Assembly (NCBI GenBank): GCA_046760705.1
Contig: JBHIER010000013.1
Span: forward strand, 1-17,780
DNA: 17,780 nt
Direction: 5' to 3'
DNA from: JBHIER01 sp046760705 [NCBI: bacterium]
GTDB taxonomy: Bacteria; JBHIER01; G020348925
Part shown: positions 5,443 to 13,207 of the stretch, piece by piece
Layout: every line of letters begins with the position of its first letter
How positions within the stretch are numbered: position 1 is the first letter of the stretch
The notes under the pieces: generated by a model
Database searches by the model: none
Told to the model about the DNA's origin: nothing
What the model saw: the letters and a program-made list of their open reading frames with translations, nothing else
Program-made: the position numbers and the translations under genes

Positions 5443-7580
5443 AACTGTTCGTTGATCTTGATATAGATTTCGAGATCGGTTTCACCGGACTTCGTTTTAA
5501 ACTCGATCTCGACAATGGCCCCGCTTCCGGACATGGGTGAGTCGCCGGCCATGGCCACGCGGATCTCGCCAGGATCGATTTTGTACTCCAGATAGAAGCC
5601 GGCGCTCAGTTCGGTGGTCCTAACTTCAACGGCCGTCAGTATCTCGGGGTGGTAGGTGAGACGAAACTCGGCCGCGATGATGCCGTCGGCGTTTTCGAAG
5701 GTGATGGGGAAAGTGAAATATTCCTCCTCTTCTTGCTCGCGGACACGATCTTCAGGAATAACGTCAGGATCGGCAACTGTTCCCACCTTTGGCCCTGAAA
5801 TATTGGGCCAGTTCTGAGTGACGTCGCCGATGATGACTCCCTCGTAATCTTCGCCGGTGCGGCTGGCTGATAGGTTGGCGTAACAGCGGTAAAGCGGTTC
5901 GAAGATCCACTCACCGATGGGCCACCCCGTCTCGTGGCCGACGATCTCACGGAGCAATTGAGCGGCATCGGATGGAGTGATCTCACCAGTCCCCGTCACA
6001 TCGGCGGCCAGGGAGTCATTGCGGGAGAAAGGCCATGTTCCGTCTACGTGCAAGAGAATGTAAGCTGCATCCAGGGAGGTGATCACCTGGGTGGAGTCGG
6101 GCACATCAATCGGATCCATCTGGACTTTGACGCAGTAGTCGGAACAGCCGAGGATGGGACTGATCCCATAATGGCCGTTGGGGTCGGTGTAGACCGTGTC
6201 ATCGGCCGGCGGCGTCATCGTCGAATCGTTCACCCACATCTTCACCTCGGCTCCAGGGACCGGCTCACCATTGTCACTGTAGAAGAGGTTGCCTTCGATA
6301 GAATAGTTGATCACGTGGAGAGAGCCACCTTCCCAGCAGACCCTGGGATAAGCCTCGTTGATCTTGACGTGGTCGATGGACAGCTCCAAAAGGTTGCCGG
6401 CCTGAGCACCTCCCGCTCGCTCAAAGCCCACATACACAATGGGTGCAGGCATAGCACACCCCGTCAGCTTCGAGTTGAAGGCCAGGGAGACAATAATCGA
6501 GCCCAAGTCTCCGTTGACAGAATAGGTTAAAGGGCCAAGATGCTCTGTGACCAGGCCCTCGTTGCCAACCTCAAAGACATTGAGGTGTTCGGTGTCGTAG
6601 TTCAGTTCCAGATAGATCGACATGATGTCCAGGTCCTCAAAACAGAGACCGTAGTTGGTCTCGAGGTAGACGGGGATCTCCACCCGCCCGCAGGCGTGGT
6701 AGTCGGTGGTATCCGGCCAGAAGGCGTGCAGATGGAGGGAATCGACGCAGGAGGAGACGACGATGGTGTCGAAGCAGCACGAGGGTGATCCCAGGCCCCC
6801 AGCCCCGCAGGTGCTGTAAACGACGAAGGTATCGGAATAGCAGGCCCCGGCTAAGGAGTTTCCCACCCGCTTCGGTGGAGCCCAGCAGAACTGCCACATC
6901 CCCGGGCCCAATGTATCGAGAGTGGCGCCGTTGGCCGAGGTCGAATCGTCCGCCAGCCACTGAATGTGAAGGCTGTCTCCGTCTGGATCGACGGCGGTGA
7001 TGGTGGAGCACAGCGTATCACAGCCCTCATCCGGCCCCTCCTTGAGGTGGAATTGGGTGCCATCCTCAGGCGAGGTAAAATACGGCCCGCGATTGACAAT
7101 CACCAGCCCATCATTGGGGATTGCCGCGGGGAGGCCTTCATTGATGACGACGTCGCTGAGATGGAGCAGAGCCGAGTCGCCGCCGCAGGCCTGGACGCAG
7201 TCGCCATTGACCACAAATCCGATCCTCAGGCCGCAGCCGTCACAGTCCATGATCTGGCCACCCGTCATCCAGACCTGCAGATCGGTGTACGATTCGTTGT
7301 GCACCTGGATGTGCCAGCCCAAGGAATCGAGGCACGTGGCGTCGAAGGTGATGGTGCTATCCCAGAAGACCACGCAGGTGTCGAAGCTGAGGGTGAACTG
7401 AACCAGAGTGATGGCCATCTCAGGGCTCACGCCACCAAAATCGATACACACCACCGCGTGGGAATCGGGCTTGGCGATGGAGGTGGCCGGGTCCACGGAG
7501 AGGCTCACCTCTCCCCCGGCGGAGAGAGCCCCAATCGAAAGGAGGATCACAGCAACCAGGATCGTATCCCATCTTCCCAT
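5295..7580 (-). CDS. Secreted protein with three cohesin-like modules and a dockerin (frameshifted before its T9SS tail)
   Basis: The start is ATG 7580 with a strong SD (GAGGAGGGA, 5 bases upstream) and a signal peptide (MGRWDTILVAVILLSIGALSAGG); an upstream ATG at 7649 falls before the predicted transcription start. Modules by approximate residue: cohesin-like 1 at 25-165, an Ig/cadherin-like domain with AVDPDGDSLHIQW at 165-280, cohesin-like 2 at 283-430, a carboxypeptidase-regulatory-like domain (GEPVPGAEVKMWV) at 432-500, a dockerin (ITSLDAAYILLH and DVTGTGEITPSDAAQLLREI) at 500-585, and cohesin-like 3 at 600-715. The first two-thirds is cysteine-rich. The last 50 or so residues of this frame, after INEQL, are an artefact of the frameshift; the true end is at 5110. 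Likely a cell-surface scaffold or binding protein; the ligand is unknown. Confidence 0.85.
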   Translation of the reverse strand: MGRWDTILVAVILLSIGALSAGGEVSLSVDPATSIAKPDSHAVVCIDFGGVSPEMAITLVQFTLSFDTCVVFWDSTITFDATCLDSLGWHIQVHNESYTDLQVWMTGGQIMDCDGCGLRIGFVVNGDCVQACGGDSALLHLSDVVINEGLPAAIPNDGLVIVNRGPYFTSPEDGTQFHLKEGPDEGCDTLCSTITAVDPDGDSLHIQWLADDSTSANGATLDTLGPGMWQFCWAPPKRVGNSLAGACYSDTFVVYSTCGAGGLGSPSCCFDTIVVSSCVDSLHLHAFWPDTTDYHACGRVEIPVYLETNYGLCFEDLDIMSIYLELNYDTEHLNVFEVGNEGLVTEHLGPLTYSVNGDLGSIIVSLAFNSKLTGCAMPAPIVYVGFERAGGAQAGNLLELSIDHVKINEAYPRVCWEGGSLHVINYSIEGNLFYSDNGEPVPGAEVKMWVNDSTMTPPADDTVYTDPNGHYGISPILGCSDYCVKVQMDPIDVPDSTQVITSLDAAYILLHVDGTWPFSRNDSLAADVTGTGEITPSDAAQLLREIVGHETGWPIGEWIFEPLYRCYANLSASRTGEDYEGVIIGDVTQNWPNISGPKVGTVADPDVIPEDRVREQEEEEYFTFPITFENADGIIAAEFRLTYHPEILTAVEVRTTELSAGFYLEYKIDPGEIRVAMAGDSPMSGSGAIVEIEFKTKSGETDLEIYIKINEQLWWETAPLNMPYIRTTPTPSIRLQISDTRYRTRDTRCQRREARNPSMPP
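5311..5380 (-). repeat. Ten degenerate tandem heptamers (GANNNNN) inside the second T9SS sorting domain
   Basis: Read on the minus strand from 5380: GACTACA, GATATCA, GATACCA, GATACCG, GACACGA, GACACAA, GATGTCA, GAGGCGA, GAGGCAA, GAAACCC. Every unit begins with GA and neighbours differ by only a few bases, so the array looks like slippage plus drift. It encodes a basic, low-complexity insert (DTRHKMSEARGKK) at the same loop that carries the other coding heptamer run. Confidence 0.88.
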
Positions 7581-7649
7581 GTCAGTCCCTCCTCGAATCG
7601 GAAGTAGATCTATTCGTCCTCTCCAGCCAAGGCTATCTGTCCCAGACAT

Positions 7650-7678
7650 ATTTTAAGCAAAAATAGCACCCATGTCAA
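7650..7678 (-). promoter_or_regulatory. Consensus sigma70 promoter for the cohesin/dockerin gene
   Basis: Minus strand TTGACA (7678-7673), 17-base spacer, TAAAAT (7655-7650). Transcription should start near 7643, giving a leader of about 60 bases that ends with the GAGGAGGGA ribosome binding site. This decides the start at 7580 over the ATG at 7649. Confidence 0.75.
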
Positions 7679-7780
7679 CAAAAAAAGTGGCCGACTGAAG
7701 GAAAAAGTTATGGTCCAAATTTGGAACTCCTGCCAGATCGGGGCCTGTTCTTTGTCCGGGCGTCTGATGCAGATTTTCGA

Positions 7781-7809
7781 TTGACAAACCTTCGCGCTAT
7801 GAGTATACT
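7781..7809 (+). promoter_or_regulatory. Consensus sigma70 promoter, apparently leaderless, for the rRNA methyltransferase gene
   Basis: TTGACA (7781-7786), 17-base spacer, TATACT (7804-7809). The ATG at 7817 lies 7 bases past the -10, exactly where transcription should begin, and no SD is present. The possible upstream ATG at 7799 overlaps the -10 region and so would not be transcribed. Confidence 0.75.
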
Positions 7810-7816
7810 TAACCGT

Positions 7817-9112
7817 ATGCACGTGCGGGTCAAATTGGAGCGGATGATCCACGGTGGATCGGCCCTGGGGCGCCACGGGCGAAAGGCGGTTTTCGTCTCA
7901 GGTGGTATTGCCGGCGAAGTGGTCGAGGTAGAGGTTCTTGAGGAGAAGGCCGACTATTGTCTCGGCCGGGTGGCTCGACTCCTCGAACCTTCACCCAGTA
8001 GAGTGGAGCCTCGATGCCCTCTCTTCGGACAGTGCGGCGGCTGCCACTGGCAGCACATCGACTATTCCGCCCAGCTCAGATTCAAGGAGCAGATTCTGGG
8101 CGAACAGTTGAGACGGATCGGTGGCTTTGCCGATCCAAGCCTTTTGCCCATCTTGGGCATGGAGGAGCCGTGGCACTATCGCCACAAGAGCAGATTTGGC
8201 CTGAGGACTGTGGGGGAGAGAGTTTTGCTGGGATATTACAGGCCGGGGACGCGACAACCGGTGGAACTGGAGGGTTGCCCCATCCTGGAGGCTCACATAA
8301 ACGCTCTCTACGCAAAACTGAGGGACGAGTTCAAACAGTGGTTGCGCCCCTTCAGGGGCTTCTGCACTGTCGAGGTGAGATCATCGCCCGAGGGGGCCCA
8401 GGTCCTGATGAACACATCGACCAGGTTTCAACAGGGCCTGGCCAGGGTGGTTGAAGGTTTGAGAGAACTTCCCTTTGTAAAAGGGGTTCACCATCGGCTC
8501 CTTCGCCGTGGTGTTTCCCCTCGATACACCACCTATTTTGGCGATCCTTCAATCTTCTACACCATTGGAGGGTGGAGGTTTCAGGTCCAGCCGACATCGT
8601 TTTTTCAGGTGAATCTCCGACAGGCGGAGAGACTTTTTCCAAGGGCCATCGAGCTTCTAAAGATCTCGGGCGGTCCAATTCTGGACGGATACTGCGGGGT
8701 AGGCGTCCTGACCCTGATGGCCTCAAAGTCTGCCGGGGAGGTGGTAGGGGTGGATAGCGTCCCCTCGGCAATCGAAGATGCCGAAAGGAACGCGCAGCTC
8801 AATGGGGTCGAGAACGCAACCTTTATCGAAGGGCTGTTTCAGGACCGGCTTGCTCAACTCAAAGGGCAGAGATGGGATGGGGTGATCCTCGATCCGCCCA
8901 GAGAGGGGGTTGTGGTCAAGAAGGCACTGCGCCAGTTGGCCAAGATCGGGCCGGCCAAAATCCTTTACATCTCCTGCAACCCCACCACCCTGGCCCGAGA
9001 TTGCCGGCGCCTGTGCGATGGCGGCTATACCCTCCGACTCGTTCAGCCTGTGGACATGTTCCCCCACACCTACCATATTGAAGGCATTGCTCTCCTCGAG
9101 TCAAAAGTGTAG
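7817..9112 (+). CDS. rlmD: 23S rRNA (uracil-C5)-methyltransferase, RlmD/RumA (TrmA) family
   Basis: Transfers a methyl group from SAM to C5 of a uridine in 23S rRNA (U1939 in E. coli for RlmD). The 431-residue product has the full family layout: a TRAM RNA-binding domain at about 1-57; four cysteines for a [4Fe-4S] cluster (C67, C73, C76, C154, in RCPLFGQCGGC and EGCPI); the FFQVN motif; the SAM-binding DGYCGVGVLTLMAS; ILDPPREG; the catalytic nucleophile C387 in YISCNPTTLARD; and the general base E422 in HTYHIE. All key residues are present and the length is normal, so this is the clearest intact gene here. RlmD versus RlmC/RlmCD specificity cannot be told from sequence by eye. It is divergent from the cohesin/dockerin gene. 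The start is set by the promoter at 7781-7809; the mRNA looks leaderless. Confidence 0.92.
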   Translation: MHVRVKLERMIHGGSALGRHGRKAVFVSGGIAGEVVEVEVLEEKADYCLGRVARLLEPSPSRVEPRCPLFGQCGGCHWQHIDYSAQLRFKEQILGEQLRRIGGFADPSLLPILGMEEPWHYRHKSRFGLRTVGERVLLGYYRPGTRQPVELEGCPILEAHINALYAKLRDEFKQWLRPFRGFCTVEVRSSPEGAQVLMNTSTRFQQGLARVVEGLRELPFVKGVHHRLLRRGVSPRYTTYFGDPSIFYTIGGWRFQVQPTSFFQVNLRQAERLFPRAIELLKISGGPILDGYCGVGVLTLMASKSAGEVVGVDSVPSAIEDAERNAQLNGVENATFIEGLFQDRLAQLKGQRWDGVILDPPREGVVVKKALRQLAKIGPAKILYISCNPTTLARDCRRLCDGGYTLRLVQPVDMFPHTYHIEGIALLESKV

Positions 9113-9197
9113 CGAGCCATCATGCGCCCTCGGGATTAAGTTGTAGGTCGCATCTTATCGGAGGCAACATTCGACAGAAGTTGTTCGACAAGGATGT

Positions 9198-9680
9198 TTA
9201 CAGCCCAATTCTTTTCACTGCAATGAAACTGATCAGGTATGTGGAAAGAAGAAACAGAAACGCAAAAGTGGAAACGCTCATGACGAAGAGCGGAGTGGTG
9301 AGTTCGCGAAAAATCGAAAGGACGAAAAGTACACCGCCCAAAAGACCAAAATATCCAGCGATGAGGGCCAAGTGAATACTCATGGCAATCATAATATTGA
9401 CAGTAAGGGATTTAATGAAGAGGAAGGCAAAGATCACCTGGAGATAACGCTGAATTAACAGAGAAGACTGCCAAGCCAAGTCCGCCGTCGGAACCACGGC
9501 CCGAAGCAAGAAAAAGAGTATTGTAAAAACCCCAAGGGTCGGCAAGATGATGGAAATGTAGAACAGTGCCAGTGTTATCTTCCGATTGACGGGCAATTTC
9601 AGGTAAAATGACAGACTCGCTGTGTTCCTTTTGATGATTTGAGATTCCATCACTGCTGCGAAGACGAAACCAATTAGCAA
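9198..9680 (-). CDS. ABC-2-type permease subunit 2, C-terminal part (after frameshift)
   Basis: This frame holds the larger part of the second membrane subunit. It contains FVFAAVMESQIIKRN, SFYLKLPVNRKITLALFY and three to four hydrophobic helices, ending LISFIAVKRIGL. It has no start signal of its own, and its natural N-terminus is the frame that starts at 9798. Removing one T from the TTT near 9680-9685 would join them as LILIGLFYVLLIGFVFAAV, a smooth transmembrane segment. The ~200 residues expected after repair fit a half-transporter membrane subunit of the ABC-2 type. Confidence 0.7.
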   Translation of the reverse strand: MLIGFVFAAVMESQIIKRNTASLSFYLKLPVNRKITLALFYISIILPTLGVFTILFFLLRAVVPTADLAWQSSLLIQRYLQVIFAFLFIKSLTVNIMIAMSIHLALIAGYFGLLGGVLFVLSIFRELTTPLFVMSVSTFAFLFLLSTYLISFIAVKRIGL

Positions 9681-9798
9681 AGACGTAGAAAAGACCGATC
9701 AGGATCAATGGTGCATCGAGTTTAAAACGCTCCGCAAAGAGCCTCCTGTTGAGTAGGAAAAGCCGAGAATACTTTCCATAATATGAAGTCGTCTTCAT
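9412..9798 (-). CDS. ABC-2-type permease subunit 2, N-terminal part (before frameshift)
   Basis: The ATG at 9798 overlaps the TGA of the preceding permease by 4 bases (ATGA), the usual sign of translational coupling. The genuine coding part is about 9798-9685 (MKTTSYYGKYSRLFLLNRRL, then FKLDAPLILIGLFYVF). After that the frame runs into low-hydrophobicity sequence (RSSDGISNHQKEHSES) that is out of frame with the real protein. Continuation is in the frame ending at 9198. Confidence 0.65.
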   Translation of the reverse strand: MKTTSYYGKYSRLFLLNRRLFAERFKLDAPLILIGLFYVFANWFRLRSSDGISNHQKEHSESVILPEIARQSEDNTGTVLHFHHLADPWGFYNTLFLASGRGSDGGLGLAVFSVNSALSPGDLCLPLH

Positions 9799-10667
9799 GA
9801 GCTTAGAGCCTTCAGTTCGTTCAAGATGGATTTTGACATGATGACGATCGAAACGAATGTTAGGATGACTGTTAGGAGAAACAATATTATAGCAACATCC
9901 CAATACTGGAGGATGGAGCGAATGCAGATACCAATCTCTTTCTGGGAAAGAATTACCTCAGTCAAAAAGACTAAGGCTAAGAGGAGATAGACCCCCAACG
10001 GGAACCAATGAAAAAGACCACTGAATGATAATCGATGCCTTCGTTTAAATTGTTTGAAGACCTGAAAGACAGAGATGTAGACAAAAGTGAGTATGAAATA
10101 GGACAAGACCAGGAATGAAGCTCCACCAGTTTTGGAGATTGCAGTGAAGAAGAGAGATTTTTCCAGGACAAATGATACAAATCTGGGTATGAAGCGTCGA
10201 CTGAAAGCAATTCCCGTCACAGTCGTCATAGTGTCACCATCGGAGGTCACTGACTGAATGAATTCCATATACTTCAGGTTCGGGAGCTTCATGAACTTTG
10301 TTAGCAACAAACCAAGCATAACATACATGAATACAGAATACATGATTGAAGAAAAGAAGTAGGAAGAATATACTCCTTGACCCGAGATAGGCAGGGCTTG
10401 GAAATACCTCATAATTGGCACTCTCGAAGTCCCCTCTTCATTGCTTGCGTGATCGGTGAACATGTTTCCTACAAAATAATGACTCACTACCGATACATAG
10501 AGCATGAGTGCAACATGGTATTTGTCAAGGCCTCCTTCTACGTAAAAGAAAACGATCAAGATAGCGAGCACAACAAACACAGGGTTGTTAAGGGGATTGA
10601 AGAAGAATGTCTTCAGGAAGAAGAAGACCAGCGACAGGAACACATTTTTACCCCGTCTCTTGCTCAC
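9795..10667 (-). CDS. ABC-2-type transporter permease subunit 1
   Basis: A 290-residue integral membrane protein with about six hydrophobic segments: FVVLAILIVFFYV, VALMLYVSVVSHYFVG, YSVFMYVMLGLLLT, FLVLSYFILTFVYISVF, YLLLALVFLTEVIL and VAIILFLLTVILTFVSIVIM. The start is GTG 10667, placed 3 bases after the ATPase stop codon, with AGGAGAG inside the end of the ATPase gene. It overlaps the next gene by 4 bases. Together with the ATPase and the second permease it forms a typical three-gene ABC exporter operon. No substrate can be inferred. No GntR-type regulator, often found with such operons, is present. Confidence 0.78.
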   Translation of the reverse strand: MSKRRGKNVFLSLVFFFLKTFFFNPLNNPVFVVLAILIVFFYVEGGLDKYHVALMLYVSVVSHYFVGNMFTDHASNEEGTSRVPIMRYFQALPISGQGVYSSYFFSSIMYSVFMYVMLGLLLTKFMKLPNLKYMEFIQSVTSDGDTMTTVTGIAFSRRFIPRFVSFVLEKSLFFTAISKTGGASFLVLSYFILTFVYISVFQVFKQFKRRHRLSFSGLFHWFPLGVYLLLALVFLTEVILSQKEIGICIRSILQYWDVAIILFLLTVILTFVSIVIMSKSILNELKALSS

Positions 10668-10670
10668 TTT

Positions 10671-11393
10671 TCACTCTCCTAAGAGGGGACGTTCTTCTGT
10701 TGACAGGCCGTAATGCTTGACAAACAGCTCTTCCACAGAAGATTTTAGGTGGCTGATCTGCTCATCGAGACAGATTTCACCTTCGCGAATGATGATGACC
10801 CGGTGGGCAATCTTTTCTATGTCTGAGAGGATGTGCGAAGAGTAGAAGATCGTCGTTCCATCCTGGGAATGCATCTCCTTCATCACGTCCAACACCCTGA
10901 AGCGCATGACTGCGTCGAGACCGATGAAGGGCTCATCGAGAAGTAATATCTCGGGGTGACAACTGAAGCAGAGGGCCAATTCGGCCAATCGTTTCTGACC
11001 TTTGGACATGGTTCGCATGCGCTTATCAGCGACAATCTCCCATTCATCGATGAACCGCGAAAGCATATCGTCGTCCCATCTGCTGTAAAGATTTTCGTAA
11101 AGGCCGGCCATATCCAGCAGCGTGGCCCAGGGCAGCAGACTCGATTGCTCGGCGACAAATCCGATTCTCTCTTTTGTGGGAGCACCGAGATTGGCGGATG
11201 GCGCGTCCAGGATGTTTACGATGCCCTCATCGAAGGGAATAAAACCCATGAGGATATGCAACAGAGTCGTCTTGCCGGCCCCGTTGGATCCGACGAGTCC
11301 TACCGATTCGCCCCTGGCAACGTTCAGACTGACATTCCGAAGAGCTGTCGTGGTTATGTACGTTTTCGTGAGGTCTTGAATTTCAATATCCAT
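10671..11393 (-). CDS. ABC transporter ATP-binding protein
   Basis: A 240-residue nucleotide-binding subunit that powers the two downstream permeases at the inner membrane. All motifs are in place: Walker A GSNGAGKTT (35-43), Q-loop Q83, a slightly unusual signature MSKGQ (129-133) in place of LSGGQ, Walker B ILLLDE (149-154), D-loop GLD and the switch H187 in SSHIL. It belongs to the CcmA/YtrB-like multidrug/antibiotic exporter type. The start is ATG 11393 (MDIEIQDLTKTY). The frame is open much further upstream, but that part is repeat DNA. First gene of the operon; the GTG of permease 1 follows within 3 bases. Confidence 0.88.
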   Translation of the reverse strand: MDIEIQDLTKTYITTTALRNVSLNVARGESVGLVGSNGAGKTTLLHILMGFIPFDEGIVNILDAPSANLGAPTKERIGFVAEQSSLLPWATLLDMAGLYENLYSRWDDDMLSRFIDEWEIVADKRMRTMSKGQKRLAELALCFSCHPEILLLDEPFIGLDAVMRFRVLDVMKEMHSQDGTTIFYSSHILSDIEKIAHRVIIIREGEICLDEQISHLKSSVEELFVKHYGLSTEERPLLGE

Positions 11394-11529
11394 TACACAC
11401 ACTTCTAACCACGTTCTGTGGTGGGTCCGAATGGATTCAGCCTCATATTCAACACGTGAGATTCTATTTGGTTCACAGTAAATATTCAGTGGACCCCATC
11501 CAATTATATTATTTTCACATTTCCCTGAT

Positions 11530-11558
11530 ATATTACCAAAAAATCTTTTCAGAAGCAA
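11530..11558 (-). promoter_or_regulatory. Weak candidate promoter for the ABC operon
   Basis: Minus strand TTGCTT (11558-11553), 17-base spacer, TAATAT (11535-11530). This would give a leader of about 130 bases before the ATPase ATG. The matches are only partial, and the leader between 11394 and 11525 is A/T-rich with no other obvious feature. Confidence 0.35.
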
Positions 11559-11588
11559 GGAAAAAGGGGCGGTCTCGGACAGGTTGCA

Positions 11589-11793
11589 GCTCGGTGTGGC
11601 CATAAGCAGGGGAATTTCCATTCCGCTCAGCGGTGTCTTTTTCTGGATGGCCCGATCGAGTCGGGCAATGACAGTGGGGGACCAGGCAATGGCAATCAGG
11701 GGGGAGAAAGCCATTTCTCCCCACTGCTTCTGTCGCATCAGATTATACTCAGTCCATATCTTCTCTATCATCCCTAACGCTTAATCTGGGATA
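11589..11793. repeat. Dispersed ~200 bp repeat, copy 1
   Basis: Aligns end to end, in the same orientation, with 15554-15741. Shared blocks include GCTCGGTGT, a 17-base identity CCATTCCGCTCAGCGGT, TTCTCCCCAC, TTCTGTCG followed by ATCAGATT, and AATCTGGGAT at the right end. In the middle this copy carries GATCGAGTCGGGCAATGACAG (about 11657-11679), which is close to one end of the MITE at 14477-14578; the other copy has unrelated sequence there. It lies just upstream of the ABC operon. Confidence 0.75.
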
Positions 11794-12047
11794 GAAGTAT
11801 TCTGCGTTCAGGCGGACATAATCAACCCAGATTCGATATCGAAGACCTCCTGGCCCTGAGAAGCGGTCCAGAGCGGAGCAGAACAAGGGTGCTTCCAGAG
11901 AGGCCAAGGACATCATCTCTTATTGCGGAGGAGGCTCGTCTGAGGGCCGGATGTGGTGTTCTATCCGTGAACAGTGAGATCGTTGGGTTGGGCACAAGTC
12001 CACCGGCCTGCCAGGATTGGACTCAGTAATAGTGCTTTTGGGAACTC
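11794..12047. other. Intergenic, no recognisable gene
   Basis: One plus-strand frame is open from about 11800 to 12030 (through RFDIEDLLAL) but has no start codon, no ribosome binding site and no recognisable domain. It may be a decayed coding remnant. Nothing else is supported here. Confidence 0.3.
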
Positions 12048-12077
12048 AAAAAAGGGGAGGCCGAAACGGTCTCCCCT
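12048..12077 (-). terminator. Rho-independent terminator of the hibernation factor gene
   Basis: An 11-bp stem, AGGGGAGGCCG paired with CGGTCTCCCCT (one G-T pair), closed by an AAA loop (12053-12077). On the minus strand it is followed directly by six T residues (12053-12048). It lies about 40 bases past the stop codon at 12115. Confidence 0.85.
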
Positions 12078-12114
12078 GTGAAACGCAGACGTGTATGTTT
12101 AGTAGATGCACTCT

Positions 12115-12528
12115 TCACATCCAGTCGGACTCTTCCTCCTCTGCAAACTCCATTTCCTCTTCCGTTGCCGACGGGGTCTCAGAAAGGGACTTAATGGTTT
12201 GGGCCCGGCCCTTCTTCCAAAACTGCTCCCCACGAAGCTGGGTCATGTACTTTTCGAACTGTTTTGAGATTTCATCAAAGGCTGTGTCCATCGACTCCAA
12301 TATTCTGTATCCCTCATTCGTTGCATGGAGCGTTTTTCTGGGCAGCCGCAGGGTGAGTGTGCAGGTGTGCAACTCTTTGCCGAGGCGCACCTCAATGACC
12401 CCGGAAAGCTTGACCCCATCCTCCGGGAAATGGTTCAACCGACGCTGTAACTTTCGCACCCCACGGTCGAAGCGGCTCCGAATATCGTCGGTTGATACGA
12501 CGTGCTTGAAGGTGAGTTCGCTGAACAT
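12115..12528 (-). CDS. hpf: Ribosome hibernation promoting factor / RaiA family protein (short, acidic tail)
   Basis: Binds the 30S A/P sites in stationary phase or stress and keeps ribosomes inactive (family knowledge). The 137-residue protein shows the S30AE/RaiA fold: residues 1-100 with HFPEDGVKLSG, the strand pair LHTCTLTLRLPRKTLHA and the helix MDTAFDEISKQFEKYMTQL. It lacks the C-terminal dimerisation domain of long HPF. Instead it has a basic linker (FWKKGRAQ) and a strongly acidic end (EEEMEFAEEEESDWM). The start is ATG 12528 with GGGAGGT 5 bases upstream; the GTG at 12534 overlaps that SD. Transcribed alone, with its own strong terminator. Short HPF or YfiA are both possible. Confidence 0.8.
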   Translation of the reverse strand: MFSELTFKHVVSTDDIRSRFDRGVRKLQRRLNHFPEDGVKLSGVIEVRLGKELHTCTLTLRLPRKTLHATNEGYRILESMDTAFDEISKQFEKYMTQLRGEQFWKKGRAQTIKSLSETPSATEEEMEFAEEEESDWM

Positions 12529-12534
12529 TGGCAC

Positions 12535-13125
12535 CTCCCTTTTGAATGTGGTATGAAAGGGACTTCACCTCCGGACTTGGTTCTCTCGGACTCTGAAGAA
12601 ATAGACGGAATAGACGACATTTAGTTCCTCTCTCTTATCGACTGGGATCTTCAGTGAGGCGAACACTCTCCTTCAGGCTATGCCTGTTCAGGCTATGCCT
12701 GTTCAGGCTATGGCTGTTCAGGCTATGGCTGCACCCCGCTCAAGCTCTCCAATCTAATGTAGTCAACCGAGGGGGAAAATGCAAGTAATTTCGACAAAAA
12801 ATGTCTGGTCTGACAATTCATGATCTTTCCTCTATGCCTGTCATTGCTGTGCATACAGGAATCCCCAGGCTGCAGGCCTGCACCGGGAGATCCCTGGACC
12901 CCCCCGTAGGATATTCTATCCTGCACTCTCTGTCTGAAACGACATGAAGGAATGGCTGTTCTGAGCAGGTTGAAGGAACCAAATCCGACCATACGTAGTT
13001 TGAAAAATATCCCGAAGTTTGAAACCTGCGGGAGGTTGACAGCGCTTAGCGTCCCTTGATGCAGAGTGCCTCCTTTCTCCAGGAGAGTCAGTATTTTCTG
13101 AGAGGGAGAAAGAGAGGAAAACTCC
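12535..13125. other. Long intergenic region containing tandem repeats
   Basis: No credible gene. It contains the 15-bp tandem repeat at 12672-12731 and, at 12866-12880, a related palindrome CAGGC-TGCAG-GCCTG. It also has a TTGACA at 13033 without a -10. An 89-codon minus-strand frame (12723-12992) spans the palindromes and shows no protein-like pattern. Confidence 0.5.
12672..12731. repeat. 15-bp tandem repeat, four units
   Basis: TTCAGGCTATGCCTG occurs twice, followed by two units in which the third-to-last C is G (TTCAGGCTATGGCTG). In the first two units CAGGC-TAT-GCCTG is a perfect small hairpin; in the last two, one stem pair is broken. Located about 140 bases upstream of the hpf start. 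Confidence 0.92.
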
Positions 13126-13153
13126 TTGACTTTATAGCAGAATTTGCTTTAAT
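13126..13153 (+). promoter_or_regulatory. Sigma70-like promoter of the TPR gene
   Basis: TTGACT (13126-13131), 16-base spacer, TTTAAT (13148-13153). Gives a leader of about 45 bases ending in an AAGGAG ribosome binding site before ATG 13208. Confidence 0.6.
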
Positions 13154-13207
13154 TTGTTGTCCACTGGTAGATGGTGTATGAAGAGATGAAATGGAAGGAG
13201 AAGGAAA

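Noticed and set aside
5934-7656. Several long plus-strand frames opposite the cohesin/dockerin gene
   Set aside because: They are antisense shadows of a GC-rich coding region whose minus-strand product has clear domains, a promoter and an SD.
9795-11393. Defence or toxin export system
   Set aside because: The ATPase and two ABC-2 permeases are ordinary for exporters; there is no nuclease, toxin, immunity gene or regulator nearby.
11394-11771. N-terminal extension of the ABC ATPase by about 126 codons
   Set aside because: The extension lies in the dispersed repeat and in the operon leader, and ABC ATPases start near MDIEIQDLTKTY.
12672-12731. CRISPR array
   Set aside because: The 15-bp units are directly contiguous with no spacers, and no cas genes are present.
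12723-12992. 89-codon open frame on the minus strand upstream of hpf
   Set aside because: It overlaps tandem and palindromic repeats, has no ribosome binding site and shows no domain-like sequence.
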